Positions 46,798-57,975 of a stretch of DNA of 64,000 nt are shown here, piece by piece (the stretch's first letter is position 1; every line of letters starts with the position of its first letter). A program made the position numbers and the translations under genes. Source of the DNA: Sphagnum magellanicum (lineage: Eukaryota > Streptophyta > Sphagnopsida > Sphagnales > Sphagnaceae); contig CM038915.1 in the NCBI GenBank assembly GCA_021904315.1, positions 4,898,001 to 4,962,000 on the forward strand. Reading direction: 5' to 3'. The notes beneath the pieces are model-generated. The model had not been told where the DNA came from. It searched no databases and saw only the letters and a program-made list of their open reading frames with translations.

Positions 46798-49377
46798 CTA
46801 AAATGCTGCCCAGCCTCCAGCACCACGGCCAACTGTGCTTGAACTTGTCGTAGAAGTAGCTGGCAGATTTGACTGTGCCAATTTCCCAAGCATCATTAGT
46901 TGCATAAATGGCAAAGACACTAACTGAACTCAGAACCACATTATACTGCTGCTGTTGAACTTGTTCCCCATCCCCTACTAAGAATCCCGGCATTGCAATA
47001 CACAGTTTACCACAATACATGCACAAAAATGCATCAGGCATCATTGCAACACTCACTGGATCAATGATACATATCAACAAAGAAAGGGTGGAGGAATTTG
47101 CATAGCCATAGGTTTCATAGGTCATTGCAACTGGCAGTACCTTGAGATGAGACAAATCTGTGAAAGGATCAGCCCTTCCTGTATGCTTGGTCCTGTCAAG
47201 TGCCTGTGTTGATGCCATATTGGAAGCATACACCCCAGTTCTGGTGGGATTCAATAGTTCAGCACCAGATCCAAAAGAATGAACATTTCTGGAGTCATTT
47301 GAAGGTGGTGGTGGTAGTGGGGAACGAATTCGGCCTCCACCAGGAGGTGGTGCCAGTGGAGCCTTCATGCGGCCAATGCTTACATTGCTAGTTCCTGTTG
47401 CACCTGACAGCATTCCTGTGCCTGATGCCGGCTTAGTCTTCACATTTATTTTGATAGTCTCCCCCTCCTACATCCATAGCTCACATTGCATGTTAATGAC
47501 AGCCCTGGGACGGTTCCGACAAAAGACCTATATTGAGAGGTGTAGTACATCTGGGTGCTGATACTGCAACTGTATAGTCAGCTCCAACTAGCATATGACA
47601 AAGGCAGGGCTGATAAGGGATGACAATACCAAGCTTGATGAGTGTAGAGGGCATGCGCTCCTACTTGGTCTTAGGACCTATAGGCCTGTAAAACCTACTC
47701 TGTAAGAAACATACCACACATTCCCCATCTGTTTTGATTATGACTGTAGGTGTCCAAACTGCATATTCATCCTCTGTCTGAGCTTTATGAGGCGTTTTCT
47801 CCTGGGAATGATAAAGGCTTGCTCTTGTTTGTGAACCAAACAATGTGGGGGTAACCTAGGCATTATCCTTCTGAGCACAATCCTGGGTCCTAAGGATCCA
47901 GTGTCAAAACTTTGGCAGCTGTGAAGTTTGATATTGAATGGTACAAAAGAGGAAAGTAGGTCTCCATTTCAGGGATTAAACATGATGCTCATGATCCAGA
48001 ACAGCATGCATTCAAGTTTACTCTCTCCCTAATTCCCCATCAAATCAGCTCATTGAGAACAGACACCCTGTTAGAAGACACAACTACTCTCAAACTGTCA
48101 TACAAGCTGCAACTACACATACACAGGGGACCCACACCAGAATCTAAGAGCCCAAACTGAAGCATGTGACACTAAAAGATGGAGAAAGTATCAAGTGAGA
48201 ACCTCAGAATGCACACAAAAGGCATATTGAATCCCCTCTGACTGAACTGCACAAAACAAAAACCCTAAACATGTGTGCATCAAAAAAAGATGGAGGCAGG
48301 GGACCCACACCAGAAACTAAGAGCCCAAACCAAAGCATGTGACACTAAAGATGGACAAAGCTATCTAATGAGAACCCCAGAACACACTCAAAAGGCATAT
48401 TAAATCCGCTCCAACTGAACTGCAACAAAACAGAAACCCTAAACATGTGCAGATCAAGAAAAGACGGAGGTACAACAAAAAGAATAAGGAAAGTTTTGTA
48501 CTCAACCTGGAAGCTCACAAAAAGCCCCAATAGAAAGAAGGTGGTTTAGATCTCAGTCCAGTAGACCGGAACTGAAGATGTAAGATGGACCTGTCAAACC
48601 CTAAAACTTGTTGTAAACCCTAAACTTGTCGATCTAAGATCTACTGACGAGAGAGAGGGGAATGCAAATTCCAGAAGATTTCTGATCAAAGAAATTGCTG
48701 TCTACGTAATAACGCCGGCTAGATGATAATGCAGCTGTGAGATATGGACAACCAGTGAGGTATTGATGTAAGCAAGCATACAAGGAAGTGCTAGCAGCCA
48801 GAGAGGGATTGCAGACAAAAGTATCTACAAGACAATTGCAGAGAGGAGCAAGAAACAGATTGGACATGGAATGGTTTGTCCTTACCTTAAGACGCAGATC
48901 CAAGGAGGGATGTGAGGTGGTACGGCCGTCATGGCCATCAAACCCGTGTTGCTCCTTCTCTGCCTCTCTCTTGACGTACTTTTCATGGTCGGAGAGAGCC
49001 ACATTGAAATCAAAAGCCTCGTTTCTCTCCGCGAATCCAAGGCCAATAAACGCATGCTTTCCTCTGCCGTCATCGATCCGAAGCACGAAGTAGCGAGAGG
49101 AATCCGCCACGTTCTCCACGGTGGCATCCCTCTTCCCAGGAAGCACAGGGCAGGCAGCGAAGAGCTCGCCTGTGTTGGGATCTTCCAATCGAACTTCGCA
49201 TTTCTCCTTGAGAGAGATGACCTTGAGCCTACCCGTCCAGATTTTATCGGATTGTAACCATTCCGCACACTTGTAGCCACCGCTTGAGCTTCTCGCCGGG
49301 ATCTTGTACACCGACACTTCTCTAACAATCAACAGCGTGTGTTCAAGCGCTTCATCGTCCTCTGCTGCATATGACAT
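46798..49377 (-). CDS. NECAP: NECAP-like adaptin-ear-binding coat-associated protein
   Basis: Endocytic accessory protein acting in clathrin-coated vesicle formation at the plasma membrane. Exons on the minus strand: 49377-48886 (492 nt), 47467-47141 (327 nt), 46872-46798 (75 nt); introns are GT-AG and the product has 297 residues. The start MSYAAEDDEALEHTLL opens the NECAP PH-like (PHear, DUF1681) domain, covering about residues 8-160 (VYKIPARSSSGGYKCAEW, IWTGRLKVIS, GLGFAERNEAFDFNVAL, DHEKYVKRE). A linker rich in Pro/Gly/Ser follows (LAPPPGGGRIRSPLPPPPS). Two short interaction motifs then appear: DPF (in ADPFTDL) and the C-terminal WAAF, a WxxF motif used to bind adaptor ear domains. All key family features are present and the length is normal. 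Intron 1 carries a 178 bp tandem duplication; a cluster of ACGTGG motifs lies upstream. Confidence 0.93.
48118..48474. repeat. Tandem duplication of about 178 bp in NECAP intron 1
   Basis: Two copies share GGGGACCCACACCAGAA, CTAAGAGCCCAAAC, GCATGTGACACTAAA, AAAAGGCATATT and AAACCCTAAACATGTG. Each holds one telo-box (AAACCCTAA); a further pair lies near 48596-48624. Confidence 0.85.
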
Positions 49378-49680
49378 TTTTGTTGTGCCAAAACTCCCTT
49401 ATTTGTTCTTGTTCTTTCTTCTTCTTCGTCTTCTTCTTGATCGAACTCTTTTCTGTCTGGTATCAAAGCTGAAGAAAGACAATGAAGAACGCAATCAATC
49501 AATGCGCGTTTCTACAGCAACTCTTCTTCCAGACAACTGCTGAAAGCCCAAACTCTCACTCACTGCAAAGGATTTTTTTCATGGAAAAAAAACAATGGAC
49601 CCAGATTCGCCATATTTCCAAAAAACAAATTCTATATCGCCATATTTTTATGATCAGTTCCTGTAGTTAGCCAGAATTTT
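49378..49680 (-). promoter_or_regulatory. 5' leader/proximal promoter of NECAP
   Basis: On the NECAP sense strand this is purine-rich near the start codon (GAAGAAGAAG-type tract at about 49417-49440). No other gene is seen. Confidence 0.4.
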
Positions 49681-49795
49681 GTTTTTTTGTTTTTCCTAAT
49701 TTAAGATCTAGTCTGTAGCCAGAATTCTGTTTTCTGTGTTTTTTTTAATTTTTTTGGTTTTTCCTACTTTCAAATCTAGTCTGTAGCCAGATTTG
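49666..49795. repeat. Tandem repeat, about 2-3 units of about 65 bp
   Basis: Units contain TAGCCAGAATTCTGTTTT, a T-rich run, TTTTTCCTA and AAATCTAGTCTG. Confidence 0.7.
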
Positions 49796-49883
49796 GCTTA
49801 AATGTTTTCTGGATGATCGCCATTTTGGCTACTACTTACAAAATCCTTTAAATAAAAAGCCCTGGATCCAAGTCTACGACCAC

Positions 49884-50255
49884 GGGCTTCATCCTTTGGC
49901 CTCTGGGCCGTTTTCATTACGTGGCACTTTCCAGTTACGTGAATGGTCGATAATTTAGGACGATAGGCCGTTACCTAGGCTGTCACCTGGTGGGCGTCAC
50001 TTTCGCGCATACGCAAGGGAACGAACACGGGTTTCAGACTTTGTCCTCTGGGTCATTTCATGACGTGGCAGTATCAAGCCGCGTGAATGGCCGCCAATCT
50101 CGACGAAAGCCCGCCCGCCCTAGGCCAGTCGGGGGGGGGGGGGGGGGGGGGCTTAATTTCACGCACCAAGTTCCATAAGGCTTGGCTATGATTACGTGGC
50201 GGATATGGATTGGTCTATGGCAGACAAAAACCCTCGTGATTTTGACACGTGGAGA
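49884..50255 (-). promoter_or_regulatory. Cluster of four ACGTGG motifs in a duplicated segment upstream of NECAP
   Basis: ACGTGG occurs at 49919-49924, 50063-50068, 50194-50199 and 50247-50252. ACGTGG(C) cores are bound by bZIP factors (ABRE/G-box type). The first two sit in the two halves of an imperfect duplication of about 85 bp, offset about 144 bp (CTTTGGCCTCTGGG / CTTTGTCCTCTGGG, then GTGAATGG). They lie 0.54-0.87 kb upstream of NECAP. Confidence 0.45.
50130..50151 (+). repeat. Poly(G) run of about 22
   Basis: An uninterrupted G tract in the ACGTGG-rich segment, able in principle to form a G-quadruplex. Length may be affected by assembly error. Confidence 0.9.
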
Positions 50256-50636
50256 TGTCTGATTTGGTTGAGCTAGAGGTGCCCACCATTCTGCCATTTC
50301 GTTTAAGCAAAAATAAAATAAATTAGAACACTGAAAAAGGCCTTGGCAGGGGGCAGAATATTTTCCGGAATCAGCTAATTCCAATCATTATTGCTCTGTG
50401 AATGATTGAGCTTCAAAGATAAACACTTGTCACTATTTAATTGGTGGATAAGTGAAAAATCCGCCCTTCAATATCTCATTCATATTTGGATATGCGCTCC
50501 CTCCATCTTGTGTATAATTGTGGAGGGAGGGTTGCCCGATGTTTCAAAAAAATTGTGATGGGCCAATCAAAGTGGCTCCTTCCGACAACAACTTTGGGCA
50601 CAGCCCTCAACTAATTAATAAGAAGTATGAATATAT

Positions 50637-50684
<48 letters not shown>

Positions 50685-51030
50685 ATACATAGTAATATAT
50701 AGTAAGAAATTTATGTGATATAGTGTGACTCATATTAATTACTCATAGGGACCCTTAAAGTTCAAATATTTTCCTTTAGTGTGGGGCATCTTTGATTGGC
50801 TCAATCAACCCAAAAAAAAAAAAATTATAAAAAAATCAAGATTTGGATAGTCCCAAAAACATATATTGCAACATGCCTTCTTTGGGCTGTTTATATAGTT
50901 AGCTTAGAATATGTAGCAAGTGAAATTGTAATTTTTGGACTTTTGTAGAATTAGTTATCAATTTTTGAAAATTTGTGGTAGCTTCATTTAATTCTAACCC
51001 TAGAAACATATGTCAGGTGACCTTGAAACG
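50256..51030. other. Intergenic with a long poly(C) tract
   Basis: Low-complexity DNA. An uninterrupted C run of about 47 lies at 50638-50684, flanked by ATATATA and ATACATAG. No gene is recognised. Confidence 0.7.
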
Positions 51031-51036
51031 ATGTAA

Positions 51037-51222
51037 GGTCGGGTATGATTCAACACAACTCAACCCTAACCTTGTACTTATGCAAAGGTCGGTATAATTC
51101 AACACAACTCAACCTTAACCTTATGCAAAGGTCGGTATGATTCAACACAACTCAACCTTAACCTTATGCAAAGGTTGGTATGATTCAACACAACTCAACC
51201 CTAACCTTGTCCTTATGCAACC
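51037..51222 (+). repeat. Tandem repeat, 4 units of about 45-54 bp
   Basis: Each unit contains GGTCGGTATGATTCAACACA, then ACTCAACC(C/T)TAACCTT and ATGCAAA. The ORF at 51137-51424 starts in this repeat and is not recognised. Confidence 0.9.
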
Positions 51223-51834
51223 TAATGTTTCTAATGATTCCTCATTTCAATGTATCCTTGTTGGCAACATGCAAATGCAAGTTCTTGGCCTAGATGAATG
51301 CAAAAATGCATTGGAAAGTCATGGATGCAAATTCTTTCTTCTTCACTCATTAATAGATCACAACAACAACATAGAGCCAACAATTGTTGTAACATTGAGT
51401 TGCACTCCTACATGCAATGGTTGATGAGGACCACCTTGTCTTTGTAGTTGAGCTCGTGCAAAGAGACAATGTTGACAACCATGGGAGGAGCAAAAGTAGA
51501 ATTATTATAAGAAGTTGCCACAGACATGTGATTGTCCCTTAATTATTTATACCAAAACAAAAGGGACAACTACACGATGTTGCTTGCTTTCACTACCTTT
51601 GGTCTTTGGCAACAACATTAGCATGTGAACCTTGAATCTAGAGCCTTGAGCCTAGACCTTTTTTTTTTATATATAATTGGATTAAATATATGTATTGATA
51701 TGAATAACAACAAATGTGAACAATGATTTCATCTAAATTTTTCATCCATTATTTTCATTCAATATTTCATCCCTTATGTTGTATTTCCTCCATTTCAAAC
51801 ATTTAAAGTGATTATGGTGCTTTGATATGCATAC

Positions 51835-52700
51835 TGGATATTGATAGGTTTCGAAAGAAAAAAGTCGTCCAATTCACAATCTCAATCTCCACATGAGTTT
51901 GTTGAAACCGTACCAACTTGAAATTGTTTCAACATTTATCTTATTTTGGTATGTTCCACATCATCAAAGTTCAAGTGAATTGTGTCTCTTAATATGCAAT
52001 TTGGATAGTTTCAAGTTTTAAATGGATTTTTCTTTTGATATGCACACAAGACTTCAAAATTAAAAACTCATATAGTTTCATAATTTCAATCTCCATATGA
52101 GTTTGTTGAAACCCTATCAACCTTAAATTGGTTCACCATTTATTTTACTTTGGTATGTTCCACAACATCAAAGTCAAAATGAATTGTCTTTTGGTATGAA
52201 CTTCGGGTAGTATCAATTTTTAAATGGTTTATTCCTCTAATATGCATTATGAATATTGACATAATTCCCTAAAAAATATTGTGGATATGCATGTATAAGT
52301 CATAGTTTCTGTCTCCATATGAATTGTTGTAACCTTGTCAACTTGATAGTAATTTCACATTATTTTTTCTTTAATTATGCCCCACATCATCATAGTTTTA
52401 ATTATATTTGTCTTTTGGAATGCATTATCCAAAACATTAATGTTTAAATGGGGTTTTTTTTTCTAATATGCATTCCATGGGTACTATTAAACTTTAAAGG
52501 ATTTTTTCTTTTATGGGATGCACGCTCCACAAATCCCACTTTCCAAATGAATTGATTGAACCCTTACCAAAAAATAAACAATTTAAGTGATTTTGGATTT
52601 ATGTTAAACACTTCCCACAATGTCCTTATTTTAATGGTTTTTGTTTTGGTATGCATTATGGTTATTATTAGACCTTGGAATGTTTTTATCTTTTGGTTTG
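51835..52700 (+). repeat. Satellite-like array, about 4 units of about 205-227 bp
   Basis: The landmark CAATCTCCATATGAGTTTGT, then TGAAACC recurs at about 51884, 52088, 52312 and 52539 with increasing divergence. Each unit also holds TTTGGTATGTTCCACATCAT and TTTTAAATGG...TATGCAT. Coding potential is absent. Confidence 0.75.
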
Positions 52701-52736
52701 TAAAGGTCACAATGTATGTAAGGACTTACTCCAGTC

Positions 52737-53910
52737 TTATATGATAATATCATTCATTGTTTGTGTATTAAATGCAAGGGTGAAGCCATTTAAATAGTAT
52801 TGTTGCTTCCAAGCAACTCCGTAGCAATCATCAAGGCACAAAGAGACATGGGACTTGACGTTCCTAAAAATGAAGGTAGTTGCAAAAGTGCAAAAGGTCT
52901 TGGATTTTGAAGGGGTCAAAAAAATCTTTAACCAAGACATTGATGCCAAGTTTGTGTATAAGGTCAAGTTTGGCACCAACTTTGTTTCTTGGAACTACAA
53001 GCCATGATTCTTGTTCATTGCCCCATTTTATAGTGTCTACAGTAGTTACTCACATAGGTGTAGCCTTAAATTATGTTTCCCCATTGAAGGTGTTTTTATT
53101 CTTTGATAAAGGTGGTTCCATGGCAAATAACGCCAACTCCCACCATATAATTTTGTTTTCAATTTCTTTGAAAAACAAGATTCAGTAGTTGGACCACAAG
53201 GTGGGCACCCCACATGGCCTTTAATTACACAACTAACAAATAGCCCGTAGGCTAGAAAAACACGTATGGACCACATGCACATGTTTTTTAATGTGAATGC
53301 CTTTTTTGAATATGCAATAAAGGCTTGTACCCCTTTCCACATCATTTGCAATTCTTTGATCAACATTTGCAAGTACACATTTATGTTTCCAAATGTCACT
53401 GATTCCTTGCTAGGAATAATTAAGGCCAATATCAAAAAATGCAATTTAGATACCATCCAAAGGGGAAGATTGTAATTTAGTAAAATCATGAGCCTTATAA
53501 AATCACATGAACTTAAATCACCAAATGGATTGACTCCATCAAGTGCCAACCCTAATCTCACATATATTGCATGGATCATTAGCAAAAAATTTGGCCATTT
53601 GTCATTAATGTGTTTCCAATCCATGGAATCTAGAACACTTCGAACCAAACGATCTAAACTAACACCATGGTTATGCTAAATCAACAATTTTGCCAAGGAT
53701 TTGCATTTGTATATGTGTAATAACCATGAAATTAAAGGGAAATGTCAAAGCACTTTCCGTGGAGTTTTTGTTAACCTTTCAACATATCTACATGTGTTAC
53801 ATTTTGGACACCATTGGACATTTTTTAAGGTGTCCCAAAAAAATACACACCCATTTGTGCATGCATGGATTGAATCTAATTTAATCCAAGTACTTCAATT
53901 GAGTTAAGGG
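52737..53910 (-). pseudogene. Decayed CACTA (En/Spm) TNP2-type transposase
   Basis: Read on the minus strand, frames in order contain a WCPKCNTCRYV zinc-type stretch (about 53820), SLDRLVRSVLDSM near 53650, then VRLGLALDGVNPFGDLSS, then YNLPLWM and LALIIPSKESV, then INVYLQMLIKELQMMWKGV, and a CPPCG motif with the preceding AYGLF stretch (to about 53200). These are hallmarks of plant TNP2. A final frame near 52979-52737 is less certain. Several stops and frame changes rule out function. Terminal CACTA repeats were not found. Confidence 0.8.
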
Positions 53911-54073
53911 CCTCATATGTGGTTGTAAGCATTTTATTCCTTTTTGGCAAGAGTTCCTTTTATAATAATGAGAATAATTCATCCATGAAGCTATTGCTAA
54001 CCCCATGAATTGTCCTTAAATTTAACAACAACAACACAATAAATAACATGCTTACAGATGAACCTTCAAACAA

Positions 54074-56608
54074 AAGGGTTGAAAATCAAAATATAGTTAA
54101 AGTATTTAAAAGATCTGTCTCATTTTATATTCATTGGCCCCTTTCACTTAAACATGTTATGGAAACTTAATGACACATTCATATTGAAATTTTTATTTTA
54201 TTCATAAATAGATACATTACAAAGGTACTGTTTTATGCATAAATGTCAAATTTGAACAAGTTTAAGGATTCCTACCAAGTCCTTGGAAAACATCTAAGAC
54301 TTTGTTTCATGAGAAAAAAATAAATTCAAAGACTCATAAGGAATGTTTAAACAACTTTTTTTGGCTCAAGATTTTTATCACAAATACCTTATGTGCTAAT
54401 GTGTATAAAATGTATGAATGTGACAAGAACCAAATGCCCTATTATGATGTAAATGTTTTTCAAAAAATCAAATGTTTGGGAATTATAGGCTATTGATAAA
54501 AACATGGCCCACATTGGATAAATTTAACTATTCTCACTTTCATAAGTGAAAAAAATAGATATTTTAGAGGCTTATATAAAATTTGAAACAAAATTATTTC
54601 ATTTGACATGAAAAAAAGGGTGAAATGTAAAACAAGTCATGAGAAAAATGAAGAAAAAGGTGAATTTGAAAGTCCTTGGAGTGAGTGCTTAGGGTTCAAA
54701 TGTGGTACCCCAATCATGATTGAACCTTTGAAGCTTTTGAAAACATTATTTCCATCAAAGCTTCATGGCATCCTTAAGGAAGGGGAGTATGGATGTCATT
54801 TGTGGTATCCTCCAAGGGTTGACCATTAGGAAGGTTTTGTTCTTCACATACTTGTTGTAGCTCTTTGAATGTTGCAAAGGCTTTAATAACCATCCGATGT
54901 ATTTGAACTTTTGGATCAAGTTTAAGGGGATCAATTAATTCAGAAAAATTAATACAAATTTTTTTGGAACTCTTAAGTTCCAAAATTCCACCTCTTGACC
55001 ATTACCATTCCTTTGTGCATTTCCCTCTATTGTTTTATGTCCATGTTCCAACCATAAGGCCAATATAGTAGTTAATTATGGCATGGCCAATAAATTCAAT
55101 CATCAAATTATTCCAACCACGAAGCCAATTGTGGAAGTTTGCAAATTTGAATTTTAAATTAGAATTATTTATAACTCATATATGCCACAAGGTACAAATG
55201 AAACATCTATGTAACTTAAATATGAATTCTAAAGTACAAAAAAACCCTTCTAAAACAAGTAGATATGAACTTTGGGCACCAAAGATACCTTTTTGTAAGT
55301 ATATGTGATCTAGGTACAAAATAAAACAATTTCATTATATTGATTACAACATGAAGAATAAGTTCAAAATTATTTTTGTATATTAAAGAAAGTGTTCCAA
55401 AATTCTATACCACCATTGGCCATCGAAAATAAAGATCCAATCCATGTTGTCTCAAATGTCTTTCAATTGCGCTACAAATATGCAATTTTTCACCATGGCA
55501 ACACATACACAAGCATTCATAACTTGTTATGCCCTATTTATGGGCTTCAAGCTCTTTAGTTTCAAATAGTTTTTGGGCATCAATATCCCCTTGCATTTGG
55601 CCAATTGGCATTTGCCTTCCCTTTGTTAACATTCCAACATAATACATTGCATTAGTTTATGACCTTGCAGAATAATCTTAAGGTATGTTTATCATGGGTT
55701 TTTAAATGCCATATAGATGTTTTGGGCTCCAATAATTCAATCCAACAATTCATTAACCAAGACAAAATTTCAATGCAATTTTCAAGCATACATACATACA
55801 AAATTCAATATAAAAATATAGTGATTACAAAAGGCCCAATTGAAGATATTGAGAATTAAAACAACATAAGTATTCTTGAATGTGAAATTTGTACAATGCG
55901 TTGCAATGTAGAATTTGTTGTAATAAATATGTGCAAGATAATTAGGGGAGATGGTTGCTAAATGGTCCAAGCATGATTGGGGTACCCCCTTTGAAACATA
56001 AATACTCACTCCTAGGATTCCCAAATTCACCTTTTTCTTCATTTTTCCCATGACATGTTTTACATTTCACCCTGTTTTTTCATGTCAAATGAAATAATTT
56101 TGTCCCAAATTTTATGTAGGCTTCTAAAGTATCTATTGTTTTTCCTTATGAAAATGAGAATAATAAAATTTATCCAATGTGGGCCATGTTTTATCAATGG
56201 CCCAAAATTCTCAAAAAATTGATTTTTGGAAACTTTTTACATCACAATAGGGCATTTGGTTTTTGTCACATTCATATATTTTATACACATTAACATGTAA
56301 GGTGTTTGTGGTAAAAATCTCGGGCCCAAAAAGATTGCTTAAACATCCCTTATGAATCTTTGAACTTTTTTTTTCTCATGTGACAAAGTCTTGAATTTTT
56401 TCAAGGACTTGGTAAAAATCCTTAAACTTGTTCAAATTTGACATTCTATGCATAGAATAGTACCTTTATAATGTATCTATATATGAATAAAATCAAACTT
56501 TCAATATGAATGTGTCATTAAGTTTCAATAACATGTTTAAATGAGGGGGTCCAATGAATATAAAATGAGATGGTCCTTTTAGGTACCCCAACTATACTTT
56601 GACCCTTA
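54074..56608. mobile_element. Long-terminal-inverted-repeat element, about 2.5 kb
   Basis: The left arm (about 54074-54730) and right arm (about 55958-56608) are reverse complements over about 650 bp, imperfectly, with indels. Shared landmarks: CTCATTTTATATTCATTGG near the outer ends, ATATTGAAA, CATTCATATATTTTATACAC on the right versus GTATAAAATGTATGAATGTG on the left, AATGCCCTATTGTGATG-like text, and GGTACCCCAATCATG at the inner ends. The outer tip reads AAGGGTC/AGGGTTG. The 1.2 kb interior has no recognised transposase. It may be a non-autonomous MULE or foldback element. I could not fix a target-site duplication. Confidence 0.7.
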
Positions 56609-57170
56609 AGTAATAATCCCAACACATGTATTAATTGACAATTTATGAATTCAATGTTGAGTATGAAAAATGATACTTATCAAATAGAAAATATGACATG
56701 TAAATAAGTTGATTTTACAAAGATGACAAAATTTTGTCATAGTTAGTCATCTTAATCATTAACCTAGTTCCTAGGCCTATGTAAAAGGTTCACACGGTGC
56801 ATCCACGAGGAGTTTAAGATCCAATTTAATAAACACTATGAAAATGAAACATTTATTTATTTTCTTGATAACAATTCTAAGGTGGGAAAGTACAAAGCAA
56901 TGGCGTTCATAATGTTCTTGCATTTTGATTTTCAAATGGGAGAAAGAGGTGCAAAATGTTTTATTATACATGTTATTATGCAAAATGTAGAAGATGTAAT
57001 GTTGATTTGAGTTGGAGAAGTCAAATATTGGTTAAACGTGACAATGGTCAATGGGAGAATGTTGTTATTTGGGAACAAGGTTATGCATACTTCACATAGT
57101 TGTTTTTATAGTTCATTCAAATATTAAAGCGTTGCAAGGTGCACTGCAAGGAGTTGAAATGACAATGGAA
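56609..57170. other. AT-rich intergenic DNA, nothing recognised
   Basis: No coding or repeat structure that I can support. Confidence 0.5.
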
Positions 57171-57179
57171 GGTACAAAA

Positions 57180-57975
57180 TAACCAATAATAGGTTATGAT
57201 AAATAACATTGAATAACCAATAATAACTTATGATAGAATAACCAAAAATAACATATGGTAAATAACATATAATAACCAACAATAGCCTATAATAAAATAA
57301 TAAAAATAGCTTATGGTAAATAGTCTAAAATAACCAATAATAGTTAATGATAAAATAACAAAAAGATAGCTTAAAATAAATTAGTTAAAAATAGCTAACA
57401 ATTGCATATGATAAAATAACCAATAATAATTTATGGTAAAATAACCTAAAATAGCCAACAATAGCCATTGATAAAATAACCAATAATAATTTATGGTAAA
57501 ATAACCTAAAATAGCCAACAATAGCCATTGATAAAATAACCAATAATAATTTATGGTAAAATAACCCAAAATAGCTAACAATAGCTTATGATAGAGTAAC
57601 TAATAATAAGTTAAGGTAAAGTAATTTAAAATAACCAACAATAGCCTACGATAGAATAGTTTAAAATAGCTTAGAGTAAAATAACCTAGAATAACCTAGA
57701 ATAACCAATAATAACATATGGTAAATAATCTAAAATAGACAAAAATAACCTATGATAGAATAGCCAAAATAGCCTATGAGAGAATAACCAAAAGTAAACT
57801 ATGGTAAAATAACTTAGAATAGCCAACAATAGCCTATGATAAAATAACCTAAAATAGTAAAAAATAACTTCCAAGAAAATAGCCCAAAATAGCTTTTGAT
57901 AAAATAGCTAAAAATAACATATGATCAAATAGCCAAAAATAGCTTATGATAAGATAGTCTATGATAAAATAGCCA
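57180..57975. repeat. AT-rich minisatellite of about 800 bp
   Basis: Higher-order units of about 60 bp (exact copies near 57421-57480, 57481-57540) are built from subunits such as AAAATAACC and AATAGCCAACAATAGCC. Edges are degenerate. Minus-strand ORFs with LAILGYFTINYYWLF repeats are products of the period. Confidence 0.95.

Noticed and set aside
51037-51222. CRISPR-like direct repeats
   Set aside because: Units are contiguous with no unique spacers, and the DNA is plant nuclear.
57381-57581. Repetitive membrane-like peptide on the minus strand (LAILGYFTINYYW)
   Set aside because: A direct result of the AT-rich minisatellite.
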